Shown: positions 53,852 through 63,631, counted from the stretch's first letter. The stretch is DNA of 64,000 bases from Microbacterium oryzae (GCF_030406385.1 NZ_JAUEPM010000006.1:124001-188000); one strand, 5' to 3'. Translations and numbers: made by a program. Notes: generated by a model from the sequence alone, not told the origin.

Positions 53852-55288
53852 TCAGGCGCCGATCAGGGCGCGGATGGGCTCAATGGTGAAGTAGAGGACG
53901 AACAGCGCACCCACGAGCCACATGAGCCAGTGGATGTCGCGGGCCTTGCCGCGGGCCAGCTTCACGACGATGAACGCGATGAAGCCGGCGCCGATGCCAT
54001 CGGCGATGGAGTACGTGAACGGCATGATGACGATCGTGAGGAACGCCGGCAGCGCGACCTCGACGTCCTTCCAGTCGATGCCCGCCACCTGCGTGAGCAT
54101 GAGGAAGCCGACGAGCACGAGCGCGGGGGCCGCCGCCTCGTAGGGCACCAGCGCGACGAGCGGCGCGAAGAGCGTCGACAGCAGGAACGCGATGCCGGTC
54201 ACGACCGAGGCGAGCCCGGTGCGCGCGCCGTCGCCGACGCCCGCCGTGGACTCGACGAACGCGGTGTTCGAGGAGACGGAGCCGACGCCGCCGGCGACCG
54301 CGCCGAGGGAGTCGACGACGAGGATCTGCTTCGTGCGCGGCGGGTTGCCCTGCTTGTCGAGGAGGCCGGCCTCGCCGCCGATGGCGACCATGGTGCCCAT
54401 CGTGTCGAAGAAGTCCGCGAGCAGCAGCGTGAAGACGAGCAGCACCAGCGTCACGATGCCGATGTTCTGCACCGAGCCGAGGAGGTCGAACTGCCCGATC
54501 AGCGAGAAGTCGGGAACCGCGACGACACCGGAGAACGTCGGCGGCGAGTTGAATCCGCCGGGGTTGTCCTCCGCGCGGCCGCCGATGTGCATCGTGTTCT
54601 CGAGGATGATCGCGAGCGCGGTCGCAACGAGGATCGAGATGAGGATGGCGCCCTTCACGTGGCGCGCGTGCAGCACGATCGCGAGCACGAGGCCGACGAC
54701 GAAGACGAGGATCGGCCACGTGCCGAGGTTGCCCAGGGCCAGGATGGTCGCGCCGTCGCCGGTCACGAAGCCCGCGTTGGCGAGGCCGATGAGGGTGATG
54801 AAGAGGCCGATGCCCGCGCCGATCGCGGTCTTCAACGGCGTCGGGACGGCGCGGAACACCGCCTCGCGGAAGCCGGTGAGGACGAGCACGAGGATGAGGA
54901 GACCCTCGATGACGATGACGCCCATGGCGTCGGCCCAGGTCACGCCGGGGAGGCCCGCGATGGAGTAGGTGACGACGGCGTTGAGACCGAGGCCGGCTGC
55001 CATCGCGAGGGGGAAGTTCGCGACGACGCCCATGAGGATCGACATGACGCCGGCGATGAGAGCCGTCGCCGACGCGATCATGCCCAGATTCGGAGCGTCG
55101 CCTCCGCCGAGGAACTGACCCGTGCCATCCGCTGAGGTGCCGATGATCAGCGGGTTGAGGACGACGATGTACGACATCGCGAAGAAGGTGACCAGGCCGC
55201 CGCGGATCTCCGTGCCGACGGTCGAGCCGCGCTCTGAGATGCGGAAGTAGCGGTCGAGGGCGCCGCGCGGCGCGGTAGTGCTCGTCAT
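53852..55288 (-). CDS. NCS2 family purine permease (AzgA-like)
   Basis: 478 aa, about 13 membrane segments. The N-terminal EIRGGLVTFFAMSYIVVLNPLI and TALIAGVMSILMGVVANFPLAMAAGLGLNAVV segments are typical of the AzgA/PbuG branch, which imports adenine, hypoxanthine or guanine with protons. Neighbouring apt would trap imported adenine as AMP. Promoter region 55289-55454 is shared with the divergent SDR gene. Confidence 0.9.
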   Translation of the reverse strand: MTSTTAPRGALDRYFRISERGSTVGTEIRGGLVTFFAMSYIVVLNPLIIGTSADGTGQFLGGGDAPNLGMIASATALIAGVMSILMGVVANFPLAMAAGLGLNAVVTYSIAGLPGVTWADAMGVIVIEGLLILVLVLTGFREAVFRAVPTPLKTAIGAGIGLFITLIGLANAGFVTGDGATILALGNLGTWPILVFVVGLVLAIVLHARHVKGAILISILVATALAIILENTMHIGGRAEDNPGGFNSPPTFSGVVAVPDFSLIGQFDLLGSVQNIGIVTLVLLVFTLLLADFFDTMGTMVAIGGEAGLLDKQGNPPRTKQILVVDSLGAVAGGVGSVSSNTAFVESTAGVGDGARTGLASVVTGIAFLLSTLFAPLVALVPYEAAAPALVLVGFLMLTQVAGIDWKDVEVALPAFLTIVIMPFTYSIADGIGAGFIAFIVVKLARGKARDIHWLMWLVGALFVLYFTIEPIRALIGA

Positions 55289-55454
55289 AGGGTGATCGTT
55301 CCGTCGGGGTGAGGAGTGGAGCCGGCAATCGGGACGGGCTCAGGATGGTCGTGCCGGAGCGCGACGGATCCCTCGGTCTTCGACAGGCGTAGACTGAAGG
55401 ACCAAGATCCATGCGTGCGTATGGACCTTCGCGCAACAGACCGAAGGGAACATT

Positions 55455-56210
55455 ATGACATTCGACGGGAAGGTCGCCCTCGTCACGGGCGGCGGATCGG
55501 GTATCGGCGAGGCTATCGCCAAGGAGCTCGCGAGCCTCGGAGCCAAGGTCGTCGTCAGCGACATCAACCTCGAGGGCGCGCAGCGTGTTGTGGACGAGAT
55601 CGCAGCGGCGGGCGGCGAGGCCAGCGCGTTCCAGGGCAACACCGCGGTGCCCGAGGACAGCGAGAAGGCCGTCGCATTCGCGAAGGACACCTACGGCAAG
55701 CTCAACTACGCAGTGAACAACGCCGGCATCGGCGGCAAGCAGGCGCCGGCGGGCGAGGTCGACCTCGATGACTGGAAGCGCGTCATCGACATCAACCTCA
55801 ACGGCGTGCTCTACGGCATGCGGCACCAGATCCCCGCAATGCTCGAGGCGGGCGCGGAAGACAGCGCGATCGTGAACATGGCCTCGATCCACGGCACCGT
55901 CGCCGCGCTCGGCAACGGCGCCTACACCGCCTCGAAGCACGCGGTCGTCGGCCTCACCAAGAACGCCGCCGCCGAGTACGGCGCCCAGGGACTCCGCATC
56001 AACGCCGTCGGCCCGGGCTACATCGACACCCCGCTGGTGAGCGCATCGCTTCCGGAGGAGGTGCTCGAGGCGCTCAAGGGCAAGCACTCGCTCGGTCGCC
56101 TGGGTCGTCCCGAGGAGATCGCGACCGTCGTGCGCTTCCTGCTCTCCGGCGACGCGTCGTTCGTCACCGGCGCCTACTGGCTGATCGACGGCGGCTACAC
56201 CACGGTCTGA
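55455..56210 (+). CDS. SDR-family oxidoreductase (classical)
   Basis: 251 aa. TGGGSGIG cofactor motif, NNAG (NNAGIGG), Ser in MASIHG and YTASK catalytic pair, and the PGYIDTP segment: a complete classical short-chain dehydrogenase. The acidic DIN after beta-2 suggests NAD(H). Substrate unknown. GAAGGGAA precedes the ATG; TAGACT at 55390-55395 may be the -10. A terminator hairpin follows. Confidence 0.88.
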   Translation: MTFDGKVALVTGGGSGIGEAIAKELASLGAKVVVSDINLEGAQRVVDEIAAAGGEASAFQGNTAVPEDSEKAVAFAKDTYGKLNYAVNNAGIGGKQAPAGEVDLDDWKRVIDINLNGVLYGMRHQIPAMLEAGAEDSAIVNMASIHGTVAALGNGAYTASKHAVVGLTKNAAAEYGAQGLRINAVGPGYIDTPLVSASLPEEVLEALKGKHSLGRLGRPEEIATVVRFLLSGDASFVTGAYWLIDGGYTTV

Positions 56211-56224
56211 TCCGCCTCTTCGTC

Positions 56225-56250
56225 GGGCCGGCTCCTCCGGGAGCCGGCCC
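56225..56250 (+). terminator. Hairpin terminator after the SDR gene
   Basis: GGGCCGGCTCC-TCCG-GGAGCCGGCCC, a perfect 11-bp stem 15 bases after the stop. Confidence 0.85.
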
Positions 56251-56319
56251 GTCCGGCGTACCCGGCGCGGATGTCGGCGGCCCGCGTCATAATCGACCGC
56301 ATCGACGAGAGGAGCCGCC

Positions 56320-56709
56320 ATGGCCGCCCTGCCCGAACCCGTGGACGCACCCGAGGTGCTGCGGAGCCCCGCCTTCGCACAGGGGATGATCGCGCCGCCT
56401 GGTCGTCTGCTGTTCGTCGGCGGCCAGAACGGCGCCGATGCGGATGGCGCCCTGCTCGATGGTCTCGGGCCGCAGACCGAGCAGGCGCTGCGGAACCTCC
56501 TCGCCGTTCTCGCCGCGGCGGGGGCGGGGCCGGAGCACGTCGTCAAGATGACCATCCATCTCGCCGCCGGGGTGGATCCCACTGCGGCGTACGCGGCCTC
56601 GCAGGCGGTCTGGGGCACGCGGCGCACGGCGGTGACGGTGCTCTCGGTGACACCCGCGCGGCCCGGCGCCCTCGTGGAGGTCGAGGCGGTCGCGGCGCTG
56701 CCCGGCTGA
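56320..56709 (+). CDS. RidA family protein
   Basis: 129 aa. YjgF/RidA fold: FVGGQNGADADG, the trimer-face region NLLAVLAAAGAGPEHVVKMTIHL and the C-terminal RPGALVEVEAVAAL. RidA proteins hydrolyse reactive enamine/imine intermediates from PLP enzymes; the Arg that binds the substrate carboxylate in RidA itself is not evident at its usual place, so this may be a divergent subgroup. GAGAGGAG precedes the ATG. Confidence 0.85.
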   Translation: MAALPEPVDAPEVLRSPAFAQGMIAPPGRLLFVGGQNGADADGALLDGLGPQTEQALRNLLAVLAAAGAGPEHVVKMTIHLAAGVDPTAAYAASQAVWGTRRTAVTVLSVTPARPGALVEVEAVAALPG

Positions 56710-56730
56710 GCGGCGCGCCAGCGGCTCGCG

Positions 56731-57663
56731 TCAGGTGTGGATGACCACGTTCACGGGCTCCTCGCCGCGAGCGAGGCGCTCGGCCTGCTCGGCGATGAGT
56801 CGCGCGATGCGCGGACGCATCGCGGCGCTGCGCCCGCCGATGTGGGGCGTGATGAAGACGCCCTCCAGCGACCACAGCGGGTGGTTCTCCGGCAGCGGCT
56901 CGGGGTCGAAGACGTCGCTCGCGACGCGGATGCGCCCGCGTCGGACATGCTCGACGAGCGCCTCGGTGTCGACGGTGGGTCCGCGGCCGACGTTCACCAC
57001 GAGCGCGCCGTCGGGCAGCTGCGACAGGACCGCGTCGTCGATGAGGTGGTGGGTCTCGGCGCCCCCTGGCAGCACGTTGATGAGGATCTCGGCCCCGGGC
57101 AGCAGCTCCTCCAGCTCCGACAGGGCGTGCACACGGCGGCCGTCCTCGTCGCGCGCGCGGGAGGCGACCGGCGCGAGATCCACCTCGAACGCCTCCAGGC
57201 GCCGCGCGATGGCCTTTCCGACGCCGCCGTAGCCCAGCATGACGATGCGCCGGTCGGCGAGACCGGGCGGCATGCCCGCGTTGTCCCACACGCCGCGGTC
57301 CTGGTTGCGCACGAAGCGGTCGAGGTCGCGCTGCGCGACGAGCAGCAGCCCGATCGTCAGCTCGGCCGTCGCCGTCTCGTGCACGCTCGACGCGTTGGCG
57401 TACCTCGAGCCGGCGGGAAGCCGCTCCTCGACGCCCTCGTAGCCGATCGCCTGCCCCTGGATCAGCGTGCACTCGATGTCATGGAGACGCCCGAGCAGCC
57501 GCCCCTGGCGCATGTACGGCGGGACGACGATGTCGATCCGATCCCGCGGGGCCTGCCCCTGCCCATCCCACAGCACGACCTCGATGCCGAGCTCGGGGTC
57601 GAGCAGCGCCGAGACGTCGCCGGCGAGCTCTTCGGTGGGGACGGAGACCGTGATGCCGCTCAT
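56731..57663 (-). CDS. D-isomer 2-hydroxyacid dehydrogenase
   Basis: 310 aa. NAD domain motif LGYGGVGKAIARRL, catalytic Arg in NVGRGP, Glu in VFDPEPLPENHPLW and His in TPHIGGRS are all in place. The substrate (glyoxylate, hydroxypyruvate, phosphoglycerate or other) is not determined; the length is too short for SerA with regulatory domain. TAGCCT six bases before the ATG indicates a leaderless mRNA. It follows purQ by 22 bp but has its own promoter. Confidence 0.88.
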   Translation of the reverse strand: MSGITVSVPTEELAGDVSALLDPELGIEVVLWDGQGQAPRDRIDIVVPPYMRQGRLLGRLHDIECTLIQGQAIGYEGVEERLPAGSRYANASSVHETATAELTIGLLLVAQRDLDRFVRNQDRGVWDNAGMPPGLADRRIVMLGYGGVGKAIARRLEAFEVDLAPVASRARDEDGRRVHALSELEELLPGAEILINVLPGGAETHHLIDDAVLSQLPDGALVVNVGRGPTVDTEALVEHVRRGRIRVASDVFDPEPLPENHPLWSLEGVFITPHIGGRSAAMRPRIARLIAEQAERLARGEEPVNVVIHT

Positions 57664-57685
57664 GCCTCGAGGCTACCGGCGCGCG

Positions 57686-58393
57686 TCAGGCGGCCTGTCC
57701 CACCAGCGCCGACACGGCGGACTGGAAGAAGCGCAGGCCGTCGACGCCCGACCGCATGGCGGCGGGCGTGGCTGGGCCGAAGCCGGGCTCCACGGCGTGC
57801 TCGGGATGGGGCATGAGACCCAGGACGTTGCCGTGCTCGTTCGTGACGCCCGCGATGTCGTTGAGCGACCCGTTCGGGTTCACGCCGAGGTAGCGGAAGG
57901 CGACGAGGCCCTCGCCCTCGATGCGGCGCAGCGTCTCGTCGTCGGCGATGTACCCGCCGTCGGCGTTCTTCAGCGGGATGACGATCTCCTCGCCCGCCGC
58001 GAACGCGTTCGTCCACGCGGTCGACGCGTTCTCGACGCGCAGCTTCTGGTCGCGGCGGATGAACTGCTGGTGCGCGTTGCGGATGAGGCCGCCCGGCAGC
58101 AGGTGCGCCTCGACGAGCATCTGGAAGCCGTTGCAGATGCCGAGGACGGGCATGCCCTTCGCGCTCGCGGCGGCGACCTCGGCCATGATCGGCGCGTGTG
58201 CGGCGATGGCACCGGCGCGCAGGTAGTCGCCGTACGAGAAGCCGCCGGGCAGGATCACCGCGTCGACGCCTTCGAGGTCGTGCGAGCCGTGCCAGAGGGC
58301 GACGGGCTCCCCGCCGGCGACGCGGACGGCGCGCTGCGCGTCGCGGTCGTCGAGGGAGCCGGGGAAGGTGATGACCCCGATGCGGGCAGTCAC
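57686..58393 (-). CDS. purQ: Phosphoribosylformylglycinamidine synthase, glutaminase subunit PurQ
   Basis: 235 aa class I glutamine amidotransferase. VLGICNGFQ holds the nucleophile Cys and MPHPEHAVE the catalytic His-Glu. It supplies ammonia to PurL in step four of purine synthesis. PurL itself is not in the window. Its ATG overlaps the purS stop by 4 nt. Confidence 0.96.
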   Translation of the reverse strand: MTARIGVITFPGSLDDRDAQRAVRVAGGEPVALWHGSHDLEGVDAVILPGGFSYGDYLRAGAIAAHAPIMAEVAAASAKGMPVLGICNGFQMLVEAHLLPGGLIRNAHQQFIRRDQKLRVENASTAWTNAFAAGEEIVIPLKNADGGYIADDETLRRIEGEGLVAFRYLGVNPNGSLNDIAGVTNEHGNVLGLMPHPEHAVEPGFGPATPAAMRSGVDGLRFFQSAVSALVGQAA

Positions 58394-58638
58394 TCCACCA
58401 CTCCGATGTTCACGACGTCCTCGATCACGCCGTTGGAGAGGATCTCGTCGGCGATGCTCTTCGCCTCGGCGAGCACCTCATCGGTGACCTCGCCCTCGAC
58501 GGTCAGTTCGATGCGCTTGCCGATGCGGACGTTCTGAAACGCGCCGTGGCCGAGGCGCGCCAGGGAGCCGGTCACGGCCTTCCCCTGCGGATCCAGCAGC
58601 TCGGCCTTGGGCATGACGTCGACGACGATGGTGGGCAT
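58390..58638 (-). CDS. purS: Phosphoribosylformylglycinamidine synthase subunit PurS
   Basis: 82 aa: [21 protein letters not shown] and [10 protein letters not shown] are the PurS hallmarks. It bridges PurQ and PurL in the FGAM synthase complex. GGAG is eight bases before the ATG; TAGACT (58683-58678, minus) is a likely -10. The start of this gene is divergent from the cellobiose operon. Confidence 0.95.
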   Translation of the reverse strand: MPTIVVDVMPKAELLDPQGKAVTGSLARLGHGAFQNVRIGKRIELTVEGEVTDEVLAEAKSIADEILSNGVIEDVVNIGVVE

Positions 58639-58746
58639 GAGATGAGCTCCGGATGTCGCGGGCGGGGGATCGACTCCAGTCTAGTCCGCGCATGGCTGAG
58701 CGAGAGCCCGCCCCCGAGGTGCAGGGGGCGACGTCACAGAGCGGAC

Positions 58747-58775
58747 TTGACGCCGTGAGAGCGCTCCCATAGAGT
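58747..58775 (+). promoter_or_regulatory. Promoter of the cellobiose operon
   Basis: TTGACG (58747-58752), 17-bp spacer, TAGAGT (58770-58775). A repressor box fills the spacer and a second lies just downstream of the start point. Confidence 0.85.
58756..58769. promoter_or_regulatory. CebR-type operator 1
   Basis: TGAGAGCGCTCCCA differs in one base from TGGGAGCGCTCCCA, the CebR/CelR box known in Streptomyces and Thermobifida. Lies between -35 and -10. Confidence 0.9.
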
Positions 58776-58789
58776 CCTCGTCAACGCCG

Positions 58790-58803
58790 TGGGAGCGCTC
58801 TCA
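58790..58803. promoter_or_regulatory. CebR-type operator 2
   Basis: TGGGAGCGCTCTCA, the exact reverse complement of operator 1; centres are 34 bp apart, about three helical turns. Confidence 0.9.
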
Positions 58804-58831
58804 CGGCGGTCCCACCCACAAAGGAGTGACT

Positions 58832-60103
58832 GTGAACTCTCGTGCCATCCGCCGCGGCGCCGCCGCGGTCAGCGCTCTCGCGATCGGCGGTGTCGTCCTG
58901 GCCGGCTGCGCCGGCTCCGCGGAGGAATCCGCCTCGGACGATCCGAACGCCCCCATCGAGCTCTCGATCGCCACCTTCAACGACTTCGGCTACACGGACG
59001 ATCTCCTCCAGGAGTACATGGACGAGCACCCGAACGTGACCATCGTCCACAACAAGGCCGCGACGTCGAACGACGCCCGTGCGAACTTCTTCCAGAAGCT
59101 CGGCAACTCGGGCCTCGCGGACATCGAGGCGATCGAGGTCGACTGGCTCGCCGAGATGATGGAGTACTCGGATCTGCTGCAGCCGGTTCCGGACGACCTC
59201 AAGGGGCGCTGGCTGGACTGGAAGGAGGCCGCGGCGACCGACGCCGAGGGCAACCTCGTCGCATACGGCACCGACATCGGCCCGCAGGCCGTCTGCTACC
59301 GCTCCGACCTGTTCGAGGCGGCCGGCCTGCCCACCGACCGTGAAGAGGTCGCGGGGCTCTTCACGACCTGGGATGACTTCTTCACCGTCGGCCAGGAGTA
59401 CGTCGACAAGACGGGCAAGCCGTTCATCGACTCGGCGAACACCGTGCTGCAGGGCCTCATGAACCAGGTCGAGGTGAGCTACGAGGAGGCCGACGGCACC
59501 GTCGTCGCCACGGAGAACCCCGACGTCCGCGAGGTCTACGACACGGTCGTCGAGCGCGCGGTACCGATTTCGGCCTACCCCGCCCAGTGGGGCGACGACT
59601 GGTACGCCTCCCTCGCCAACGGCGAGTTCCCGGTGATGCTCTGCCCCGGCTGGATGCACGGCATCATCTCGGGCGAGGGGCCGGAAGTGGAGGGATGGGA
59701 CATCGCCGATGTCTTCCCGGGCGGCGGCGGCAACTGGGGCGGCTCGTACCTGACGGTCCCTGCGAACGGCGCGCACGTCGAGGCCGCGCAGGAGCTCGCC
59801 GAGTGGCTGTCCTCCCCCGAGACGCAGGTGAAGGCCTTCGGCAATGCGGGCACGTTCCCGAGCCAGACCGAGGCCTACGAGAGCGACGACCTCACCGGCT
59901 TCACGAACGAGTTCTTCAATGACGCGCCGACCGGTCAGATCGGCGTCAACCGTGCTGAGGCCGTGACGGTGTCGCCCGTGAAGGGTGCGAAGTACTTCCA
60001 GTTCCACGACGCGCTGCAGAGCGCCGTGACCCGCGTTTTCGACGGCATCGAGGACCAGGAGACGAGCTGGCAGACCTGGGTCGACGAGGTCTCCGGGTTC
60101 TGA
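58832..60103 (+). CDS. Cellobiose/cello-oligosaccharide-binding lipoprotein (CebE-like)
   Basis: 423 aa. Lipobox with Cys26 (VVLAGC) marks a surface lipoprotein. Family-1 sugar-binding protein (IATFNDFGYTDDLLQEY... with GGNWGGSYL near the C-terminus). Cellobiose as ligand is inferred from the CebR boxes and the GH1 gene. The GTG at 58832 has AAGGAG five bases upstream; the GTG at 58826 lies on that sequence and is not the start. A hairpin separates it from the permease genes. Confidence 0.88.
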   Translation: MNSRAIRRGAAAVSALAIGGVVLAGCAGSAEESASDDPNAPIELSIATFNDFGYTDDLLQEYMDEHPNVTIVHNKAATSNDARANFFQKLGNSGLADIEAIEVDWLAEMMEYSDLLQPVPDDLKGRWLDWKEAAATDAEGNLVAYGTDIGPQAVCYRSDLFEAAGLPTDREEVAGLFTTWDDFFTVGQEYVDKTGKPFIDSANTVLQGLMNQVEVSYEEADGTVVATENPDVREVYDTVVERAVPISAYPAQWGDDWYASLANGEFPVMLCPGWMHGIISGEGPEVEGWDIADVFPGGGGNWGGSYLTVPANGAHVEAAQELAEWLSSPETQVKAFGNAGTFPSQTEAYESDDLTGFTNEFFNDAPTGQIGVNRAEAVTVSPVKGAKYFQFHDALQSAVTRVFDGIEDQETSWQTWVDEVSGF

Positions 60104-60112
60104 CCCGGTGAC

Positions 60113-60156
60113 GTGCGGCGGGCGGTGGAGCCGCTCCGGCCATCCGCCCGCCGCAC
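60113..60156 (+). terminator. Intra-operon hairpin after the binding-protein gene
   Basis: GTGCGGCGGGCGG (60113-60125) pairs perfectly with CCGCCCGCCGCAC (60144-60156); the loop holds a small inner hairpin. Common after binding-protein genes, where it makes more binding protein than permease. Confidence 0.8.
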
Positions 60157-60225
60157 TCCTCCCACCCACCGCGCAGGCCCCCCGCCCGCCGCGCACCGAC
60201 CATCCGAACACCCCGAGGGGACGCC

Positions 60226-61260
60226 GTGACCATCACCGCCACCCGTCCGGCGAGCGCGGAGACGCCGCCGCCGGAACGGCCCATCCGAGTGCTCTCGTTC
60301 TCGCAGCGGCTCAGCCGCTGGGACATGAAGCTCTCCCCGTACCTCTACATCTCGCCGTTCTTCGTGCTGTTCGCGATCGTCGGCCTCTTCCCGATCGCGT
60401 ACACGGGTGTCATCTCGTTCATGGACTGGGACCAGGTCCGCCGGTCCGGCGAGTTCGTGGGGTTCGACCAGTACGTCTGGATCCTCACGCAGCCGAAGTT
60501 CTGGACAGCGCTCGGCAACACCTTCAGCATCTTCCTGCTCTCGAGCGTGCCGCAGCTCATCCTCGCGCTGTTCATCGCCGCCATGCTCGACCGTCACATC
60601 CGCGCCAGGACGTTCTGGCGCATGAGCGCGCTGCTGCCGTACGTCGTGGCTCCCGTCGCCGTCGGCCTCATCTTCAACGCGCTGTTCGCGGACAAGTCCG
60701 GCACGATCAACGGCTTCTTCGAGTGGATCGGCATCGGCGCCATCCCCTGGCACGTGGAGCCGTTCTGGAGCCACATCGCCATCGCGACGATGGTGAACTA
60801 TCGCTGGACCGGCTACAACGCGCTGATCCTGCTCGCGGCGATGCAGGCCATCCCGCGCGACTACTACGAGGCAGCGACCGTCGACGGCGCCGGCGCGTTC
60901 CGCCAATTCATGAGCATCACGCTGCCCTCGCTCAAGCCCACGCTCATCTTCGTGGTCATCACCTCGACCATCGGCGGCCTGCAGATCTTCGACGAGCCGC
61001 GGATGTTCGACCAGTTCGGCCGCGGCGGATCCGCTCAGCAGTGGCTGACGATCACGCTCTACCTCTACGACATCGGCTGGGGCGAGTGGAACTTCGGCCG
61101 CGCCGCCGCGATGGCCTGGATCCTGTTCATCATCATCCTCGCGATCGGACTCATCAACCTGCTCGTCACGCGCTCGCTCGTGCGCGACGAGGGACGACGC
61201 GGCGCGCAGCTGTCGCGACGCGGACGACGAGCACTCAAGCGAGCGGAGGCCCGCCGATGA
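60226..61260 (+). CDS. ABC transporter permease, CebF-like
   Basis: 344 aa, six membrane segments and the EAA loop (DYYEAATVDGAGAFRQFMSITLPSL). First of the permease pair for the cellobiose importer. GTG start with GAGGGGA upstream. A long basic C-terminal tail (LSRRGRRALKRAEARR) faces the cytoplasm. Overlaps cebG by 4 nt. Confidence 0.92.
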   Translation: MTITATRPASAETPPPERPIRVLSFSQRLSRWDMKLSPYLYISPFFVLFAIVGLFPIAYTGVISFMDWDQVRRSGEFVGFDQYVWILTQPKFWTALGNTFSIFLLSSVPQLILALFIAAMLDRHIRARTFWRMSALLPYVVAPVAVGLIFNALFADKSGTINGFFEWIGIGAIPWHVEPFWSHIAIATMVNYRWTGYNALILLAAMQAIPRDYYEAATVDGAGAFRQFMSITLPSLKPTLIFVVITSTIGGLQIFDEPRMFDQFGRGGSAQQWLTITLYLYDIGWGEWNFGRAAAMAWILFIIILAIGLINLLVTRSLVRDEGRRGAQLSRRGRRALKRAEARR

Positions 61261-62147
61261 CCGCCACCTCGACCCTCGTCATGAAGGACGCACCCGCGTC
61301 CAAGCAGCGCACGGTGCGCATCCGCGGTGCGCGCCCGGGCTTCTGGGTCTACGCAGGCCTCGCGGTGGTGCTCATCGCGAGCGTCTTCCCGCTGTACTTC
61401 TCGTTCCTCATCGGATCCGGCGACTCCTCGACCCTCCGCGACCCGAACAAGTCGTGGATCCCGGGCGGCAACTTCATCGCCAACGCCCTGTCGGTCGTGA
61501 ACGACCCGGCCGTGAACTTCTGGCGCGCGCTGTGGAACTCGGTGTGGAGCTCGACCCTCATCGCCGTGAGCGTCGTCGTCTTCTCCACGCTCGCGGGCTG
61601 GGCCTTCGCGAAGCTGCGCTTCCCCGGCGGCAGGGGCCTGCTGGCGTTCGTCGTCGCGACGATGGCGGTGCCGCAGCAGCTCGGTGTCGTGCCGATGTAC
61701 ATCCTCTTCAGTGAGGTCGGCTGGACGGGCGAGATCGGCGCGATCATCATCCCCGCGCTCACCAGCGCATTCGGCGTGTTCTGGATGACCCAGTACCTGC
61801 AGCAGGCGGTGCCCGATGAGCTCATCGAGGCGGCGCGCATGGACGGCGCGTCGATGATCCGCACCTTCTGGACGGTGGGCGTGACGGCAGCGCGGCCGGC
61901 GGCGGCGATGCTCTTCCTCTTCACGTTCGTCACCGCCTGGAACAACTTCTTCTGGCCGTTCATCGTCCTGGACCGTCAGAACCCGACCCTGCCGGTGGCG
62001 TTGTCGCTGCTGCAGTCGAACCACTTCGTGGACTACTCGATCGTGCTCGCGGGCGTCGTGCTCGCGACGCTGCCCCTGCTTCTCCTCTTCGCGGTCGCCG
62101 GAAAGCAGCTCGTCAGTGGCATCATGGCCGGTGCGGTGAAGGGATGA
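61257..62147 (+). CDS. ABC transporter permease, CebG-like
   Basis: 296 aa, six membrane segments, EAA loop ELIEAARMDGASMIRTFWTVGV and the C-terminal IMAGAVKG shared by MalG-type permeases. Partner of CebF. An ATPase gene is missing here as well; an MsiK-type ATPase elsewhere is expected. Confidence 0.92.
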   Translation: MTATSTLVMKDAPASKQRTVRIRGARPGFWVYAGLAVVLIASVFPLYFSFLIGSGDSSTLRDPNKSWIPGGNFIANALSVVNDPAVNFWRALWNSVWSSTLIAVSVVVFSTLAGWAFAKLRFPGGRGLLAFVVATMAVPQQLGVVPMYILFSEVGWTGEIGAIIIPALTSAFGVFWMTQYLQQAVPDELIEAARMDGASMIRTFWTVGVTAARPAAAMLFLFTFVTAWNNFFWPFIVLDRQNPTLPVALSLLQSNHFVDYSIVLAGVVLATLPLLLLFAVAGKQLVSGIMAGAVKG

Positions 62148-62152
62148 TGCAC

Positions 62153-63631
62153 ATGACACGTTCATTTCCGGAGGACTTCCTCTTCGGTGCGGCCACGGCC
62201 GCCTACCAGATCGAGGGCGCGGCGTTCGAGGATGGCCGCACCGCGTCCATCTGGGACGCCTTCGCCCGGGTGCCCGGTGCGGTGATCAGCGGCGACACCG
62301 GCGACCTCGCGTGCGACCACTACCACCGCTACCGCGAGGACGTGGCGCTGATGAAGCGCCTGGGGCTGCAGAGCTACCGGTTCTCGACGTCGTGGTCGCG
62401 CGTGCGCCCCGACGGCGGCGCGGTCAACGCGAAGGGCGTCGACTTCTACTCGCGCCTGGTCGACGAGCTGCTCGAGGCCGACATCCTTCCGTGGCTGACG
62501 CTGTACCACTGGGACATGCCGCAGGCCCTCGAGGAGAAGGGGGGCTGGACCTCGCGCGACACGGTGGAGCGGTTCGTCGAGTACACCGCGACGATGCACG
62601 AGGCGCTCGGCGACCGCGTCACGCACTGGACCACGTTCAACGAGCCGTGGTGCTCGTCGTTCCTGTCCTACACCGCCGGCGCCCACGCGCCGGGACGGCA
62701 GAGCGTGCGCGACGGGCTCCTGGCCTCGCATCATCTCCTCCTCGCGCACGGTCGTGCGGTGCAGGAGCTGCGCGGCCGCGGCGCCGAGCACGTGGGGATC
62801 ACGCTGAACCTCACCAACGCGGAGCCCGTCGACGCCTCGGACGCTACCGACCTCGACGCCGCGCGCCGGATCGACGGCCAGTTCAACCGCTGGTTCCTCG
62901 CCCCGATCTTCCACGCGACGTATCCGGGCGACATCGTCGAGGACATCCGGGATGCGGACGCGAACGCCGTCGAGGAGCTGCGCTGCGCCGTGCGCGACGG
63001 CGATCTCGCGACGATCTCCACGCCGATCGACTTCCTCGGCGTGAACTACTATCACGGCGAGTACGTCTCGGGTCGGCCCTCGCCCACGCCGGTGCCCGGC
63101 GGCGACGCGCCGACCGATCGCCACGTCGCATCTCCCTTCCCCTCGCACGAGGCGATCCACTGGCACGAGCGCGGCTACGAGCGCACGAACATGGGGTGGG
63201 AGATCGACCCGGCGGGGCTCACCCGGCTGCTCGAGCGGGTGTCGGAGGAGTACGCGCACGACGTGCCGCTGTACGTGACCGAGAACGGCGCCGCCGGCGA
63301 CGACCACCTCGCGGATGGCCGCATCGACGATGCGCAGCGGGTCGCCTTCGTGCGCGACCACGTGGTCGCGGTGCGCGACGCCCTCGACCGGGGTGTCGAC
63401 GTGCGCGGCTACTTCTACTGGTCGCTGCTGGACAACTACGAGTGGGCGTGGGGCTACGCGCGCCGCTTCGGCATCGTCCATGTGGACTACGCCACGCAGG
63501 AGCGCACGGTGAAGGAGTCGGGCCGCGAGTACGCGCGGATCATCGCCGCCCGCGCCGTGGACGGCGGAGGGGAGCCTGCAGAGGCGGATCCGGCGGCCGT
63601 CGAGCCGGAGGGGCTGCTCGCACCGAGCTGA
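62153..63631 (+). CDS. bglC: GH1 beta-glucosidase
   Basis: 492 aa. The acid/base Glu in TTFNEPW and the nucleophile Glu in LYVTENGAA are in place, along with FLFGAATAAYQIEGA at the N-terminus and the C-terminal GYFYWSLLDNYEWAWGYARRFG. It splits imported cellobiose into glucose in the cytoplasm. ATG 62153 is chosen because AAGGG is nine bases before it; two ATGs slightly upstream overlap the cebG stop. A C-terminal Ala/Glu-rich tail of ~25 residues is extra. Confidence 0.95.
   Translation: MTRSFPEDFLFGAATAAYQIEGAAFEDGRTASIWDAFARVPGAVISGDTGDLACDHYHRYREDVALMKRLGLQSYRFSTSWSRVRPDGGAVNAKGVDFYSRLVDELLEADILPWLTLYHWDMPQALEEKGGWTSRDTVERFVEYTATMHEALGDRVTHWTTFNEPWCSSFLSYTAGAHAPGRQSVRDGLLASHHLLLAHGRAVQELRGRGAEHVGITLNLTNAEPVDASDATDLDAARRIDGQFNRWFLAPIFHATYPGDIVEDIRDADANAVEELRCAVRDGDLATISTPIDFLGVNYYHGEYVSGRPSPTPVPGGDAPTDRHVASPFPSHEAIHWHERGYERTNMGWEIDPAGLTRLLERVSEEYAHDVPLYVTENGAAGDDHLADGRIDDAQRVAFVRDHVVAVRDALDRGVDVRGYFYWSLLDNYEWAWGYARRFGIVHVDYATQERTVKESGREYARIIAARAVDGGGEPAEADPAAVEPEGLLAPS

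Noticed and set aside
57686..58638. Loss of purL as a sign of a broken pathway
   Set aside because: In actinobacteria purL is often apart from purSQ; its absence from the window means nothing by itself.
58826..58831. GTG at 58826 as start of the cellobiose-binding protein
   Set aside because: It lies at the end of the AAGGAG ribosome-binding site; the GTG at 58832 is correctly spaced.
46920..62147. Missing ABC ATPase genes as a sign of incomplete transporters
   Set aside because: Actinobacterial sugar importers usually share an MsiK ATPase encoded elsewhere.
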